DNA from: Hedera helix
Lineage: Eukaryota > Streptophyta > Magnoliopsida > Apiales > Araliaceae
DNA length: 64,000 nt
Direction: 5' to 3'
Assembly: GCA_947179155.2 (NCBI GenBank)
Contig: OX359264.1
Location: 9,712,501-9,776,500, forward strand
Of this stretch, positions 53,553-64,000 are shown one piece after another; the stretch's first letter is position 1, and each line of letters starts with the position of its first letter. Position numbers and translations under genes: made by a program. The notes beneath the pieces are model-generated. The model did not search any database, was not told where the DNA came from, and saw only the letters and a list, made by a program, of their open reading frames with translations.

Positions 53553-56158
53553 TGTAAGACCCCAAATTTTATGAAATACAAAATTTAATTTTTCTTCATA
53601 TATATTTTTTCATGAAACAGTAAGTGGTTAAATTGATAAAGTTAAAAGTTAAGGATGTTATGTGCAAATTTTATTTTGTCAGACAATATTCGTTTTGTCG
53701 GGAAATATTCATTTTGTCAGGGAATATTCGATCGTACAACGGCGTCAAAATAACTAATCATTGGTGGACCCCACAACAGAATATTTATCGGATATAGAAA
53801 ACGACAAAAGTAACATTTTAAAATAGAAATAGTCAATGGTGTTATCACTTTTAACTGTTAAAATACCGGTGATAAAAGAATGGTAGAATATGATATTTTA
53901 TGGTATTTTACTGTAGCACACGGTATTCTACAATAACACACGGTATTGCACAGTATCTCATATTATTGATCTAATAACGTGATCATTGTACAATATTCAT
54001 TAATAATTGTTGTTGCACAGTATTTTGTATTATTGATTCAATAATTGTTATAACACTGTATTTCATATCATTAAATCAATAATTGTTATTGCACTGTATT
54101 TTAAAATTATTGAACCTAATAATTGTCACAGCAGCAAATACACAATAATTTACATTATTAAATTAATAATGATCTGTAACGTGTTTCTTACGTTATTGTT
54201 GAATTATTGTTGTAGCATTATTTTATTATATATGTAGGATCCACATGAAGAATAAATAAATTTAAAAAAAATAATTAATTTTTATTATTTTGAACAGTAT
54301 ACATGTGGGCCCTCTGCGGGGGCCACATGAGAGTTGGTATGGAATTTTGGTTGCTGAAGTTTAATTAAAACAGCTAGGTTGTTGCTGCATTTCAGCACTG
54401 GCGTGCCGCACGCTAGCTGCTCACCTACCGCATAATAACTTCTTTTCTCCTATAAATAGCTTACTCAGCTGAATAGAAAAATCACACATAAAACATAAAA
54501 AAATTTCTACAAATATTTTATGAGTTTTCTATAAGAATAGTAAGGTTATCTTGAGTGTTTGGAAATTAAGAGGAGAGCAGAAATTTTTCAAGTAAGTGTT
54601 TTATTAAAGTGTAGTAATTGCATAAATACCTATTTCACACGGTATTCACAAATCTTCCTTTAGAAGACTCTTCTTTGAGAAGATTTATTTTTAAAAAGCT
54701 TTCTTTGAAAGATTTATTTTGAAATATTATTTCAAAAATTATCATTGAAGTTATTATTTTACACTACAAAAATTTATATTATATAAATAATTTTGATAGT
54801 TCATAATATATGAGTTATCATACACCTTGAAATTTTTATGTGGTAATTACTAATTATATTATAAATATATTGGTTGATCAACCTCATTTTTATCAATATC
54901 CAGTCACGTGATAAGCTAAGGGGTATCATTATTTTTATCATCATAAATGGTATTATTTTCTTAGTTGTGAGGGATACCATCTTTTTCATTTTCCATTATT
55001 TAAACTTACCACGATAAGGGATATCATTTCTTTTATACTCTTAAACTTACTATGGTAAGTATTATTCGGTAAAACTTTTGAAATGATTATATGTTCCTTG
55101 ATAGTTTGCGCTTCATTTAATATCATTTCAATTGCTCCTTCCTATTTACGTAAACCTTTCTATTGAACTATAACCGTTATTTTGAACTGTGGATCTTGAA
55201 TATCATTTTTGAATTTCACTCCACATCATGTTGACAATTTGGATATTATTTGAATCTGCACAAAGTAAAATTATAAACTTTCGATATTTATTGTTTACCC
55301 TGTTTCTTCTGTTCATTGTTAATATCTCTGTTATTATTCTAATAATCAAGAATTAAATTGTTATAGATATCTGTGTCTTGGGGCACAGATTGAATAAAGG
55401 CGTTGATAGGTTAAATGCGATATATTTGATGATGTGTCTTTTAAGGCACGTGGTGAATGTTCTCTTTGACTTGGGGCAAAGATGAACTGTTGTTTGGTAT
55501 GATTATGACCAAAGGCTGTAGACTGGTAGAATCATGACCGGAGGTGTTATATTGAATATATTTGGCCCATAGTGCAAAGATGAATTGTTGACTTGTATGA
55601 TTATGATCAGAAACTGTGAAATTGTACTATCATGGCCAGTGGTGTTTTAGATGATAAAAGTTAATGATGTTTTTCTTAAAAAGAGACGCAAGTGGACATC
55701 GTGGTCCATATGATTTTTCTAATGGTTGTTATTATGCTGCAGTTATTGATCAGAACTTTGTTTAAAAACTTAACTGCAGTTGTTGAATTAAAACTTGTTG
55801 TTTAAATTATTCTATCAAAAACTCAACTGTTGAAGGCTAATGATAATTTATTTGTCATTATCTTAGTCATGATATTCTTTACTGGGCTATTTGAGTTCAC
55901 CATTTCCTTTTGTTTCATTGTTTTTCAATAGGAGATGATACAGTAGTTGGGTCTAGTCAAGGGATGGAGTGATGGTCTGAGTTGTAGCTGTATTAGTCTT
56001 CATAAGTTATAAAATAGTGTGACAATAATAATGAAGGCATAGTTGTGTATTTTTTTGAATACTGTACGGTGATACGTTGTACGTTGTATTGTACTAGTTG
56101 TTATGTATTTTGACAACTCAAGTTTGGGCTGTGTGGGCCCAGATTTGGGGGTGTCACA
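53553..56158 (+). repeat. Nested element 3' LTR
   Basis: TGTAAGACCCCAAATTTTATG to GGGGGTGTCACA, 2606 bp, with a TATA box at 54450-54458. It is nearly colinear with 47064-49293 apart from the 5' LTR deletion and scattered substitutions, so the insertion is clearly older than that of the gag-pro element. Confidence 0.92.
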
Positions 56159-57287
56159 ACTATGGTAAGTATTGTTCGGTAAAACTTCTTAAATGATTAT
56201 AATTTTCTTAATAGTCTGCGCTTCATTTAATATCATTTCAATTGCACCTTCCTATTTACGTGAACCTTTCTATTGAACTGTAACCGTTATTCTAAATTAT
56301 GGATCTTGAATATCATTTTTGAATTTCACTCCATATCATGTTGACAATTTAAACATTATTTAAATCTGCACAAAGTAAAAATTATAAACTTTCGATATTT
56401 ATTGTTTATCATGTTTCTTCTGTTCATTATTAGTATCTTTGTTATTATTCTAATAATCAAGAATCAAATTGTTGTGGATATCTGTGGCCTGGGGCACAGA
56501 TTTGGTAAAGGTGTTGATAGGTTAAAGGCGTTGATAGGATAAATGCGTTATATTTGATGATGTGTCTTTTAAGTTACGTGGTGAATGTTCTCTATGGCCT
56601 GGGGAAAAGATGAACTGTTGTTTGGTATGATTATGACCAAAGGTTGTAGACTGGTATAATCATGACCGGTGGTGTTATATTGAATATATTTGGCCCGTAG
56701 TGCAAAAATCAATTATTGACTTGCATGATTATGACCAGGAACTGTGAAATTGTACTATCATGGCCAGTGATATTTCAGTTGATAAAAGTTGATAATGTTT
56801 TCTTAAAAAGAGACGTGGGTGGACATCATGGTCCATATGATTTTTCTAATGGTTATTATTTTGCTACAGTTATTGATCTGAACTTTGTTTAAGAACTTAA
56901 CTGTAGTTGTTGAATTAAAACTTGTTGTTTAAATTATTCTATCAAAAACTCAACTGTTGAAGGCTAACAATAATTTTTTTGTCATTATCTTAGTCATGAT
57001 ATTCTTTATTGGGTTATTTGAGCTCACCATTTTCTTTTGTTCTATTATTTTTCAACAGGAGATGATAGAGTAGCTGGGTCTAGTCGGGGGATGGAGTGAT
57101 GGTTCGAGTTGTAGCAGTATGAGCCTTCATAAGTTGTAAAATAGTGTGACAATAATAATGAAGACTTAGTGGTGTATTTTTTTTTTAGTACTGTATGGTG
57201 ATACGTTGTACGTTGTATTATAATAGTTGTTATGTATTTTGACAACTCAAGTTTGGGCTGTGTGGGCCCAGATTTGGGGATGTCACA
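56159..57287 (+). repeat. Outer element 5' LTR, right part
   Basis: After ACTAT it continues GGTAAGTATTGTTCGG, homologous to 48564 and 55043 of the nested LTRs, and ends GGGGATGTCACA. Joined with 45798-47063 the LTR would be about 2390 bp. Confidence 0.9.
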
Positions 57288-57289
57288 GT

Positions 57290-57301
57290 TGGTATCAGAG
57301 C
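57290..57301 (+). promoter_or_regulatory. tRNA-Met PBS of outer element
   Basis: TGGTATCAGAGC begins two bases after the LTR end at 57287. It is complementary to the 3' end of initiator tRNA-Met. Confidence 0.88.
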
Positions 57302-57487
57302 TTAGGGATATGATCTTTAATGGAGATCTGGGGTAGAAGTTGGAGGAGAGAGACGAATAGAATACGTCACTAATGTGTCCTACCTAAATTAGATTTTGTT
57401 ATCTAACGAGTCGATTTGAACGTAGGGACATGAAGTGATGAGTCAGTTTGTTTAAGCTAACATTTATTTTGTGACCACAGTTAAAGT

Positions 57488-58629
57488 ATGGAATCTGAAA
57501 ATCAGGAAGTTAACTATGGAATGCCCGAAGCCAATGTAACTGAGAATTAAGAGGCCACAAACAATCCCCCTGCCAACTTAGGAAATAATGTTCTTGATAA
57601 CATGATGAACGATGGATTCTTTAGGAACTTCATGCAGTTCATACAAAATCAGGCAGGAGGAAATCTAGTCAACAATAACGGAAGAAATGCTGGTAATTTG
57701 AGGGCGGTCACTGTCAAACAATTTAAAGAATTGGGACCACCTAAATTCCTCGAAAAGCCTGACCCACTCAAAGCGGAGGCGTGACTGAAGCAGACGACAT
57801 AAATATTTAATGTCTTACAATGCGCTGATAATCAAAAGGTGCCATTCACCACTTTTATGCTACGAGGTGAGGCAAACCATTGGTGGGAAGCGGTAAAACG
57901 TATCCACCCTTCAGCACTCGAGATGTCTTGGACAGAATTTCAAGAGTTGTTTAATGAAAAGTACTTCCCAGAAAGTATCCGCCATATGAAAGAGGTGGAA
58001 TTCATTAAACTGGAGCAGAGAAACATGACAGTCTCTCAATATGAAGCTATGTTTACCGAATTATCTCGTTTAAGGACCCATTTGGTGGATGATGAAGCAC
58101 GAATGAGTCAAATATTTTTGCGAGGTTTGAGACTCAAAATTCGTAAGCAACTTAGCTCTCATAAATTTAGTTTGTATTCAGATGTTGTGGATAGGGCTAA
58201 AAGGGTAGAGCAAACAGATGAATATTGCAACCAAAAGTCAATGATCAATATAGAGAGAGAAATGACAACACCCATAGGAACGAGAACCCTAGAAGAGGTA
58301 ACCAGTACTTCGGTGGTAATCCAGCATCGAGTAACAGAAGAGGAGAATTTAGTGAGAATAATTTCAAGAGAAAGAGATCCCATAATGATTATGGAAGGGC
58401 ACTGGCACCAGTACCAGCTCCGGCACCAATTTCAAGGGGAGGAGATCGACCACCGGTAAGATGCTATAGGTGTGGTCAGGAGTGTCATATCAGCCCAAAC
58501 TGTACTCAGCAGTACAAGTTGTGCTACAGTCTTGGGAAGGAGGGTCATGTTGCTCGATTTTGTCCTGTTACAAAATTAAGTCCAGCTGCAATGATGATAC
58601 CAAAAGCTAGCACGGATAAGGAAAAATAG
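57488..58629 (+). pseudogene. Outer element Gag
   Basis: ATG 57488 opens MESENQEVNYGMPEANVTEN, then a TAA (57548-57550 region). The gag core reads PFTTFMLRGEANHWWEAV, WTEFQELFNEKYFPES and KLEQRNMTVSQYEAMFTELS at 57839-58200. A frame change near 58225 leads into a Gln/Arg/Pro linker and two zinc knuckles: CYRCGQECHISPNC is complete, while CYSLGKEGHVARFC has lost its second Cys. Stops at about 57782 and 57797 also break it. Gag packages the RNA. The same domains are missing from the nested element. Confidence 0.85.
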
Positions 58630-59150
58630 GTAGTTCAAGAGAGAGCTTTTGTTGTGACAACCCAAACGGCATGAAACTCGAACGAAGTGTTAACCGGTAA
58701 GCTATTCATAAATTCTTGTAAAGCCTATGCCCTGTTAGATACTGGCTCTACCCATTCTTTTATCTCACCTGCATGTGCTCAACGTTTAAACTTAACTCCT
58801 GAAAATTTGGACTTTGACTTATCAGTTCAAACCCTATCAGGAGAAATGGCCATTACATTTACTGTATAAAAATCTTGCCTAGTTCAAATCAACAACCTCA
58901 CATTACCCATTGACCTTATTTATTCGAAAATGCATGAATTTGATGTAATTTTAGGAATTGATTGGTTGAGTACTAATCATGCTAAAATTGATTGTTTTCA
59001 TAAGATTATTAGTTTTCATATTCCTAATCAACCTGTTATAAAAATTCAAGCAACTAAACCATTGAAATCTATAACTGTTATTTCCAGTCATAAAGCCATT
59101 CGTTTATTGAAAAACGGATGTCAAGCCTTTTTAGCTCATGTTAGTGATTT
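58630..59150 (+). pseudogene. Outer element aspartic protease
   Basis: KAYALLDTGSTHSFISPACA keeps the D-T-G active site. After a TAA at 58867-58869 (shared with the nested copy) FDVILGIDWLSTNHAKIDC follows at 58930-59010. The linker DLNKNTSNLNDFPIVNEFF leads to RT. It would process Gag-Pol. Confidence 0.85.
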
Positions 59151-59728
59151 GAACAAAAACACGTCAAACTTGAATGATTTTCCCATTGTTAATGAGTTTT
59201 TTGACGTTTTTCCTGAGGAACTTCTTGGCTTACCCCTAAACTGAGAAATTGAATTATGTATTGATCTTGAATCTGGTACTAAGCCCATTTCTAAAGCCCT
59301 ATACCGAATGGCTCCCATTGAACTTCAAGAGTTAAAAGTCCAACTACAAGAATTGTTGGATACTGGTTTCATTCGTCCGAGTGCATCACCTTGGGGTGCT
59401 CCTGTTCTGTTTGTGAAGAAGAAAGAAGGGAGTATGACTCAGAACTCGTTATGGGCATTATGAGTTCTCAGTCATACCTTTTGGACTAACCAATGCTCCT
59501 GCAGCTTTCATGAACATGATGAACCGAATATTCAAAGAATATTTGGATCATTTTGTGGTTGTCTTTATTGATGACATCCTCATATACTCCAATAGTCGTG
59601 AGGATCATGAACAACACCTGAGATTGATACTCCAAAAGCTTCGCGAGAATAAACTATATGCCAAGTTGAAGAAATGTGAGTTCTGGCTTGAGGAAGTCAC
59701 GTTCCTTGGGCATGTAATTTCAAAATAG
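59151..59728 (+). pseudogene. Outer element reverse transcriptase with internal deletion
   Basis: After ASPWGAPVLFVKKKEGSM the sequence jumps to the NSLW reading near 59440. About 168 bp present in the nested copy (about 50878-51046) is gone, removing the DYRELN and DLRSGYYQ blocks. Homology resumes at GHYEFSVIPFGLTNAP, and the active site VVVFIDDILIYS is kept. TGA 59242-59244 lies in the linker. The deletion ends share short TATGA/TCAGAAC-like sequence, suggesting end joining. Confidence 0.87.
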
Positions 59729-60403
59729 GGAATATCGGTTGACCCTGTGAAGATTGAAGCAATACTAAATTAGGAACAACCCAAGACAGTAATGGAAGTT
59801 CGAAGCTTTCTGGGCCTAGCTGGTTATTATTGGAGATTCGTAGAAGGATTTTCTCGAATCGCCACTCCATTAACTCAGCTTACTTGGAAAAGCACCAAAT
59901 TCGTATGGATAGAGGAATGCGAAAAAAGTTTCCAAGAACTCAAGAGGAGACTTGTTTTAGCTCCTGTTCTGACCATACTAGTAGGATCGGGAGAATTTAT
60001 TATCTACAGCGATGCTTCAAGAAAAGGTCTAGGTTGCGTTCTTATGCAATATGGAAAGGTTATTACCTATGCCTCTCGACAACTCAAAGATTATGAGAAA
60101 AATTACCTTACTCATGATCTAGAGTTGGCAGCGGTCGTTTTCGCGTTTAAGATCTAGAGACACTACTTGTACGGAGAAAAAATAGATATCTATACGGACC
60201 ATAAAAGCCTCAAGTATTTCTTTACTCAGGAGGAACTCAACATGCGACAACGACGTTGGCTTGAGCTGTTGAAGGATTATGATCACACCATCCAATATCA
60301 CCCGGGAAAGGCAAACGTTGTAGCTGACGCTTTGAGCAGAAGATCTTATGTTAGTACAAGTGCACTGCTAACAACACAAAAGCGTATTTTATATGATTTA
60401 TAA
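59729..60403 (+). pseudogene. Outer element RNase H
   Basis: SFLGLAGYYWRFV, EFIIYSDASRKGLGCVLMQ, LELAAVVFAFKI (TAG at 60155) RHYLYGEK, IDIYTDHKSLKYFFTQEE and VVADALSRRSY are seen. Catalytic acidic residues are present. Stops at about 59727, 59773 and 60155 break the frame; the last is shared with the nested copy. Confidence 0.83.
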
Positions 60404-61946
60404 AAGATGGAGATAGAACTAAAAATACCAGTGACCCACTTGAAGATTGCGCACGTGCGAGTAGAACCGAATTTAATTGATAAAATTAAAGCTGCTCAAG
60501 CTACTGATTCGGAACTGATGAACATGATGAAGAAAGTACAAGATGGTGCTATTCCCGAAGCAAGAATCGAGGTGCAAGGAATACTTCGAGTCAATTTTCG
60601 ACTCTGTGTTCCTAACGATCCTGAATTGAATCGTAAAATATTAATGGAGGCACACCACACACCGTTTGTAATCCACCCAGGAGGTACCAAGATGTATCAT
60701 GATCTTCGACATACATTTTGGTAGAACAATATGAAATGAGAGATTGTAGAGTTTATCTCAAGGTGCGTAACTTGTCAACGTGTCAAGGCAGAGCATTAAG
60801 TGCCTAAGGGTCCATTACAACCACTTGAGGTTCCCGAATGGAAGTGGGAACACATCAATATGGACTTCGTAATTGGTCTTCCCAAGATTTCTCAAGGCTT
60901 AGATGCAATTTGGGTCATCGTAAATAGATTGACCAAATCAGCTCATTTCTTGCCTATACAAGAAAACTTTTCACTTGAGCATCTTGCCAGTATGTACATA
61001 AATGAGATTATGAGATTTCATGGCATGCCAGTTTTCATAGTTTCTGATCGAGATCCTAGATTCACTTTATGCTTTTGTATAAGTCAACAAAAAGCTATAG
61101 ACACTGAACTACGTTTTAGTTCTGCATACCATCCTCAAACGGACAGACAATCGGAAAGGACGATCCAGACCCTCGAAGATTTTTTGAGACTTTGTGTACT
61201 AGAGTTCAAAGGAAGTTGGGATAAGTACTTGCCATTGGTTGAATTTTTCTACAACAATAGTTACCAAGCAAGTATAGGCATGGCTCCATTCAATTCTTTA
61301 TATGGACGCAAGTGTCGCTCTCTAGTATGTTGGAATGAGGTAGGAGAAGCAAAACTGTTGGGACCTTAATTTGTACGCTTGACTATAGAAAAGATCCAAA
61401 TGATCTGACAACGAATACAGACCACACAAGAACGACAAAAGAGTTATGCTGATCTTCATCGAAGGGACGAAAGTTTTAATATCGGAGACCATGTATTTTT
61501 ACATGTTTCCCCATGGAAAGGAGTTACGAGATTCGAAAAGAAAGGAAAGTTTAACCCTTGATTTATTGACCCATTTGAAATCCTCGATCGAGTAGGAACC
61601 GTGACCTACAGACTAGCCCTACCACCGACCATGTCTCGCATCCATTACGTTTTTCACATATCCATGTTACGTAAATATGTGAAAGACCCAAATCATGTCA
61701 TTGAGTTAGAACCGGACGTTATAACAGAGGATTTAATGTACGAAGAGGTATCTATTAAGATCCCAGATAAGAAGGAGCAGATCTTAGGCTCAAAGGTTAT
61801 ACCTCAAGTCAAGATTTTATGGAGGAACCAAGATACTGAGGAAATGGCCTGGGAGCTAGAATCTAAGATGAAATTTAAGTATCCTTATCTCTTCGAAATG
61901 CCAGGTACGTCAATTTCGGGGACGAAATTTCATAAGGAAGTGAGGT
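60404..61946 (+). pseudogene. Outer element integrase with chromodomain-like tail
   Basis: The HHCC finger spans about 60660-60790, with TAG at 60722 replacing the second Trp of FWW. The core at 60800-61369 has MDFVIGLPKISQ, IVSDRDPRFTLCF and AYHPQTDRQSERTIQTLED (D, D, E kept). The C-terminal domain is broken near 61370 and 61560 (LTPWKG-type block, then HISMLRKYVK). The tail at 61760-61940 is open: SKVIPQVKILWRNQDTEEMA, then a Trp and KYPYLFEMP. That tail is the chromodomain-like end of Tekay/Del integrases. The pol stop is at the LTR edge (TGTAAG). Confidence 0.87.
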
Positions 61947-63333
61947 TGTAAGACTCTGAATTTTATGAAATACAAAATTTAATTTTTCTTTATATATATA
62001 TTTCTTCCTGAAACAGTACGTGGTTAAATTGATAAAGTTAAAAGTTAAGGATGTTATGTGCAAATTTTATTTTGTCGAACAATATTCGTTTTGTCGGAAA
62101 ATATTCGGGTCGTACGACGACGCCGAAATAACTAATCATTGGTGGGCCCCACAACGGAATATTTGTCGGATATAGAAAACGACAGAAATAACCTTTTTAA
62201 ATAAAAATAGTCAACGGTGTTATCACTTTTAACTGTTAAAATACCGGTGATAAAAGAATAGTAGCATAGGATATTTTATGATATTTTACTGTTGCACACG
62301 GTATTCTACAATAGCACACGGTATTGCAAAGTTTCTCATCTTATTGATCTGATAACATGGTCATTGTACAATATCATCAATAATTGTTGTTACACAGTAT
62401 TTTACCTTATTGATTTAATAATAGTCATTACACTATATTTTATATCATTGAATTAATAATTATTATTGCACTGTATTTTAAAATTATTAAACCTAAGAAT
62501 AGTCACAGTAGCAAATATACAGTAATTTATATTATTAAATTACTAATAATCTGTAACGTGTTTCTTATATTATTGTTGAATTATTGTTGTAGCAATATTT
62601 TATTATATATGTTGGACCCACAAGAAGAAATATATATTAAGAAAATTAATTTTATTATTATTTTAAATAGTAAACATATAGGGCCCACATGAGAAATGAA
62701 AATTGTGCTGAAATTTTGCTAGGTTGGTGAAGAGAGAAAAAACAGCGGCTGCTACTGCCTTTACTGAATTCTCAGCACTGGCGTGTCGCACGCCAGCTGC
62801 CACCTACCGCGCATAGTACCATCTTTTCTCCTATAAATAGCTTGCTCTGCTGAATAGAAAAAGCACACCTAAAACATAAAAAATTTATACAAGTATTTTG
62901 TGAGTTTTCTCTGAAAATAGTAAGGTTATCTAGAGTGTTTGCAAATTAAAAGTAGTGTAAGAATTTTTCAAGTAAATATTTTATTAAAGAGTAGTAATTG
63001 CACAAATACATATTTCACACGGTATTCACAAATCTTCCTTTATAAGACTCTTCTTTGAGAAGATTTATTTTAAAAATCTTTCTTTGGAAGATTTATTTTG
63101 AAATATTATTTCAAAAATTATTTTTGAAGTTATTATTTTACAATACAAAAATTTATATTATATAAATAATTTTGATAGTTCATAATATATGAGTTATCAT
63201 ACACCTTAAAATTTATATGTGGTAATTACTAATTATATTATAAATATATAGGTTGATCAACCTCATTTTTATCAATATTCAGTCACGTGATAAGGTAAAG
63301 GGTATCATTCTTTTTATCATCATAAATAGATAT
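61947..63333 (+). repeat. Outer element 3' LTR, left part
   Basis: TGTAAGACTCTGAATTTTATG onward, colinear with 45798 and 47064, with a TATA box at 62831-62839. It shares with the 45798 LTR the TTGTCGAACAATATTCG form and GGGTCGTACGACG, which separates these two from the nested LTRs. Interrupted at 63334. Confidence 0.88.
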
Positions 63334-64000
63334 TGTGACGCCCCCAAATCTGGGTCCACACAGCCCATACTTGAGTCGTCAAAAGACTACAACAAAATTA
63401 TTACAACAAAGCACAACGTACAACAATACAGTGTATAATAATACACAACTAAGTCTTCACTATTATTGCCACACTATTTTACAAAACGTAAAAACTATGA
63501 TAACTATTCCTCGGACCCTCACTCCATTCCCCGGCTAGACCTTGTTATGTTTTCATCTCCTGTTGAAAAACAATGGAACAAAAGAAAGGGTGAGCTCAAA
63601 TAGCCCAGTAAAGAATATCATGACTAAGATAATGACGAATAAATTATCATTAGTCTTCAACAGTTGAGTTCTTGATAGAATACAATAGACTACAAGGTTT
63701 ATATCAAAAACTGCAGTTAAATTCTTAAACAACGTTCAGATCAATAATAGCAGTGGAATGAGTAATCTATTAGAAGAATAATGCAGACTATAATGTCCAC
63801 TCGGTTCTCTTTTTAGGAAAAACATCATCAACTTTTATCAACTGAAATATCATTAGTCAAGATAATACAAATTCACAGTTCCTGATCATAATCATGCACA
63901 TCAACAGTTCATCTTTGTACTACGGGCCAAAGATATTCAATATAGCACCAACGATCATGATTATACCAGATTCAGCCTTTGGTCATAATCATACCAAACA
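63334..64000 (-). mobile_element. Chromovirus LTR in minus orientation, runs off window
   Basis: TGTGACGCCCCCAAATCTG interrupts the outer 3' LTR; the preceding GATAT (63329-63333) should be one target duplication. Over 667 bp it is colinear with 3345-4010 of the left solo LTR with few differences, so both belong to one subfamily. Solo or complete cannot be told from here. Confidence 0.85.

Larger units (their letters stand above)
47064..56158 (+). mobile_element. Nested full-length Tekay/Del-like chromovirus, TSD ACTAT
   Basis: 5' LTR 47064-49293, PBS, internal region and 3' LTR 53553-56158. ACTAT at 47059-47063 and 56159-56163 is a perfect target duplication inside the outer element's LTR. 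The first dinucleotide is TA rather than TG, a point change. The 5' LTR is about 380 bp shorter because of a deletion near 49044. The gag core is missing and replaced by another coding-like segment (49587-50100). Pol has many stops. Confidence 0.93.
45798..63333 (+). mobile_element. Outer Tekay/Del-like chromovirus, split by two insertions
   Basis: The 5' LTR is at 45798-47063 plus 56164-57287, the PBS at 57290, gag to integrase at 57488-61946, and the 3' LTR from 61947. A 9.1-kb relative sits in the 5' LTR and another LTR in the 3' LTR. The left flank is AGTCA (45793-45797); the right TSD lies beyond the window. The end of pol has a chromodomain-like tail (KVIPQVKILWRNQDTEEMAW), placing it among the chromoviruses. 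Confidence 0.88.

Overview
This is plant nuclear DNA, most likely from a eudicot. It is AT-rich and packed with nested Ty3/gypsy LTR retrotransposons. The only host gene I can support is a spliced R2R3-MYB transcription factor gene on the minus strand (36746-38855). Its protein resembles Arabidopsis MYB103, a regulator of secondary-wall and lignin genes. I see no bacterial-type features, no CRISPR array and no tRNA or rRNA gene.

Left part (1-13199): a decayed Athila-type element on the plus strand, cut by the window edge. It has protease, RT, RNase H, integrase, the downstream env-like ORF, a polypurine tract and a 3' LTR. Two later insertions left solo LTRs with perfect 5-bp target duplications: a chromovirus LTR at 3345-6488 (TGTTG) that splits the integrase gene, and an Athila-like LTR at 11090-12898 (ATTAT) inside the Athila 3' LTR.

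Middle (13212-36055): an LTR fragment in plus orientation runs into a minus-strand Tekay/Del-like chromovirus. That element has a truncated 3' LTR at 15822-16415, a decayed pol and gag at 16416-20910, a PBS at 28548-28559 and a 5' LTR at 28563-32346. Its 5' internal region is split by a young, complete, non-autonomous Athila-like element (20992-28424, TSD CAGAC). The young element keeps an intact gag-protease ORF but has no RT, RNase H or integrase. Its two 1691-bp LTRs are the same length and looked identical wherever I compared them. A short 5'-internal remnant and a second LTR (32539 to about 36055) follow.

Gene island (36056-45797): the MYB gene, (AT)n microsatellites, a roughly 195-bp near-perfect foldback (42451-42645) and a non-autonomous hAT element (43423-44642) with an 8-bp TSD and a scrap of transposase coding sequence.

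Right part (45798-64000): a Tekay-like chromovirus on the plus strand whose 5' LTR was split by a second, related full-length element (47064-56158, TSD ACTAT). The outer element's 3' LTR is split at 63334 by an LTR in minus orientation that runs off the window. Inferred order of insertion: outer elements first, then the nested chromovirus and the solo LTRs, with the gag-pro element last or among the last. The retroelement proteins form one replication cycle: Gag particle, protease, reverse transcription primed by tRNA-Asp (Athila group) or initiator tRNA-Met (chromoviruses), and integration. Every pol copy here is broken, so any current movement would need proteins supplied from elsewhere.
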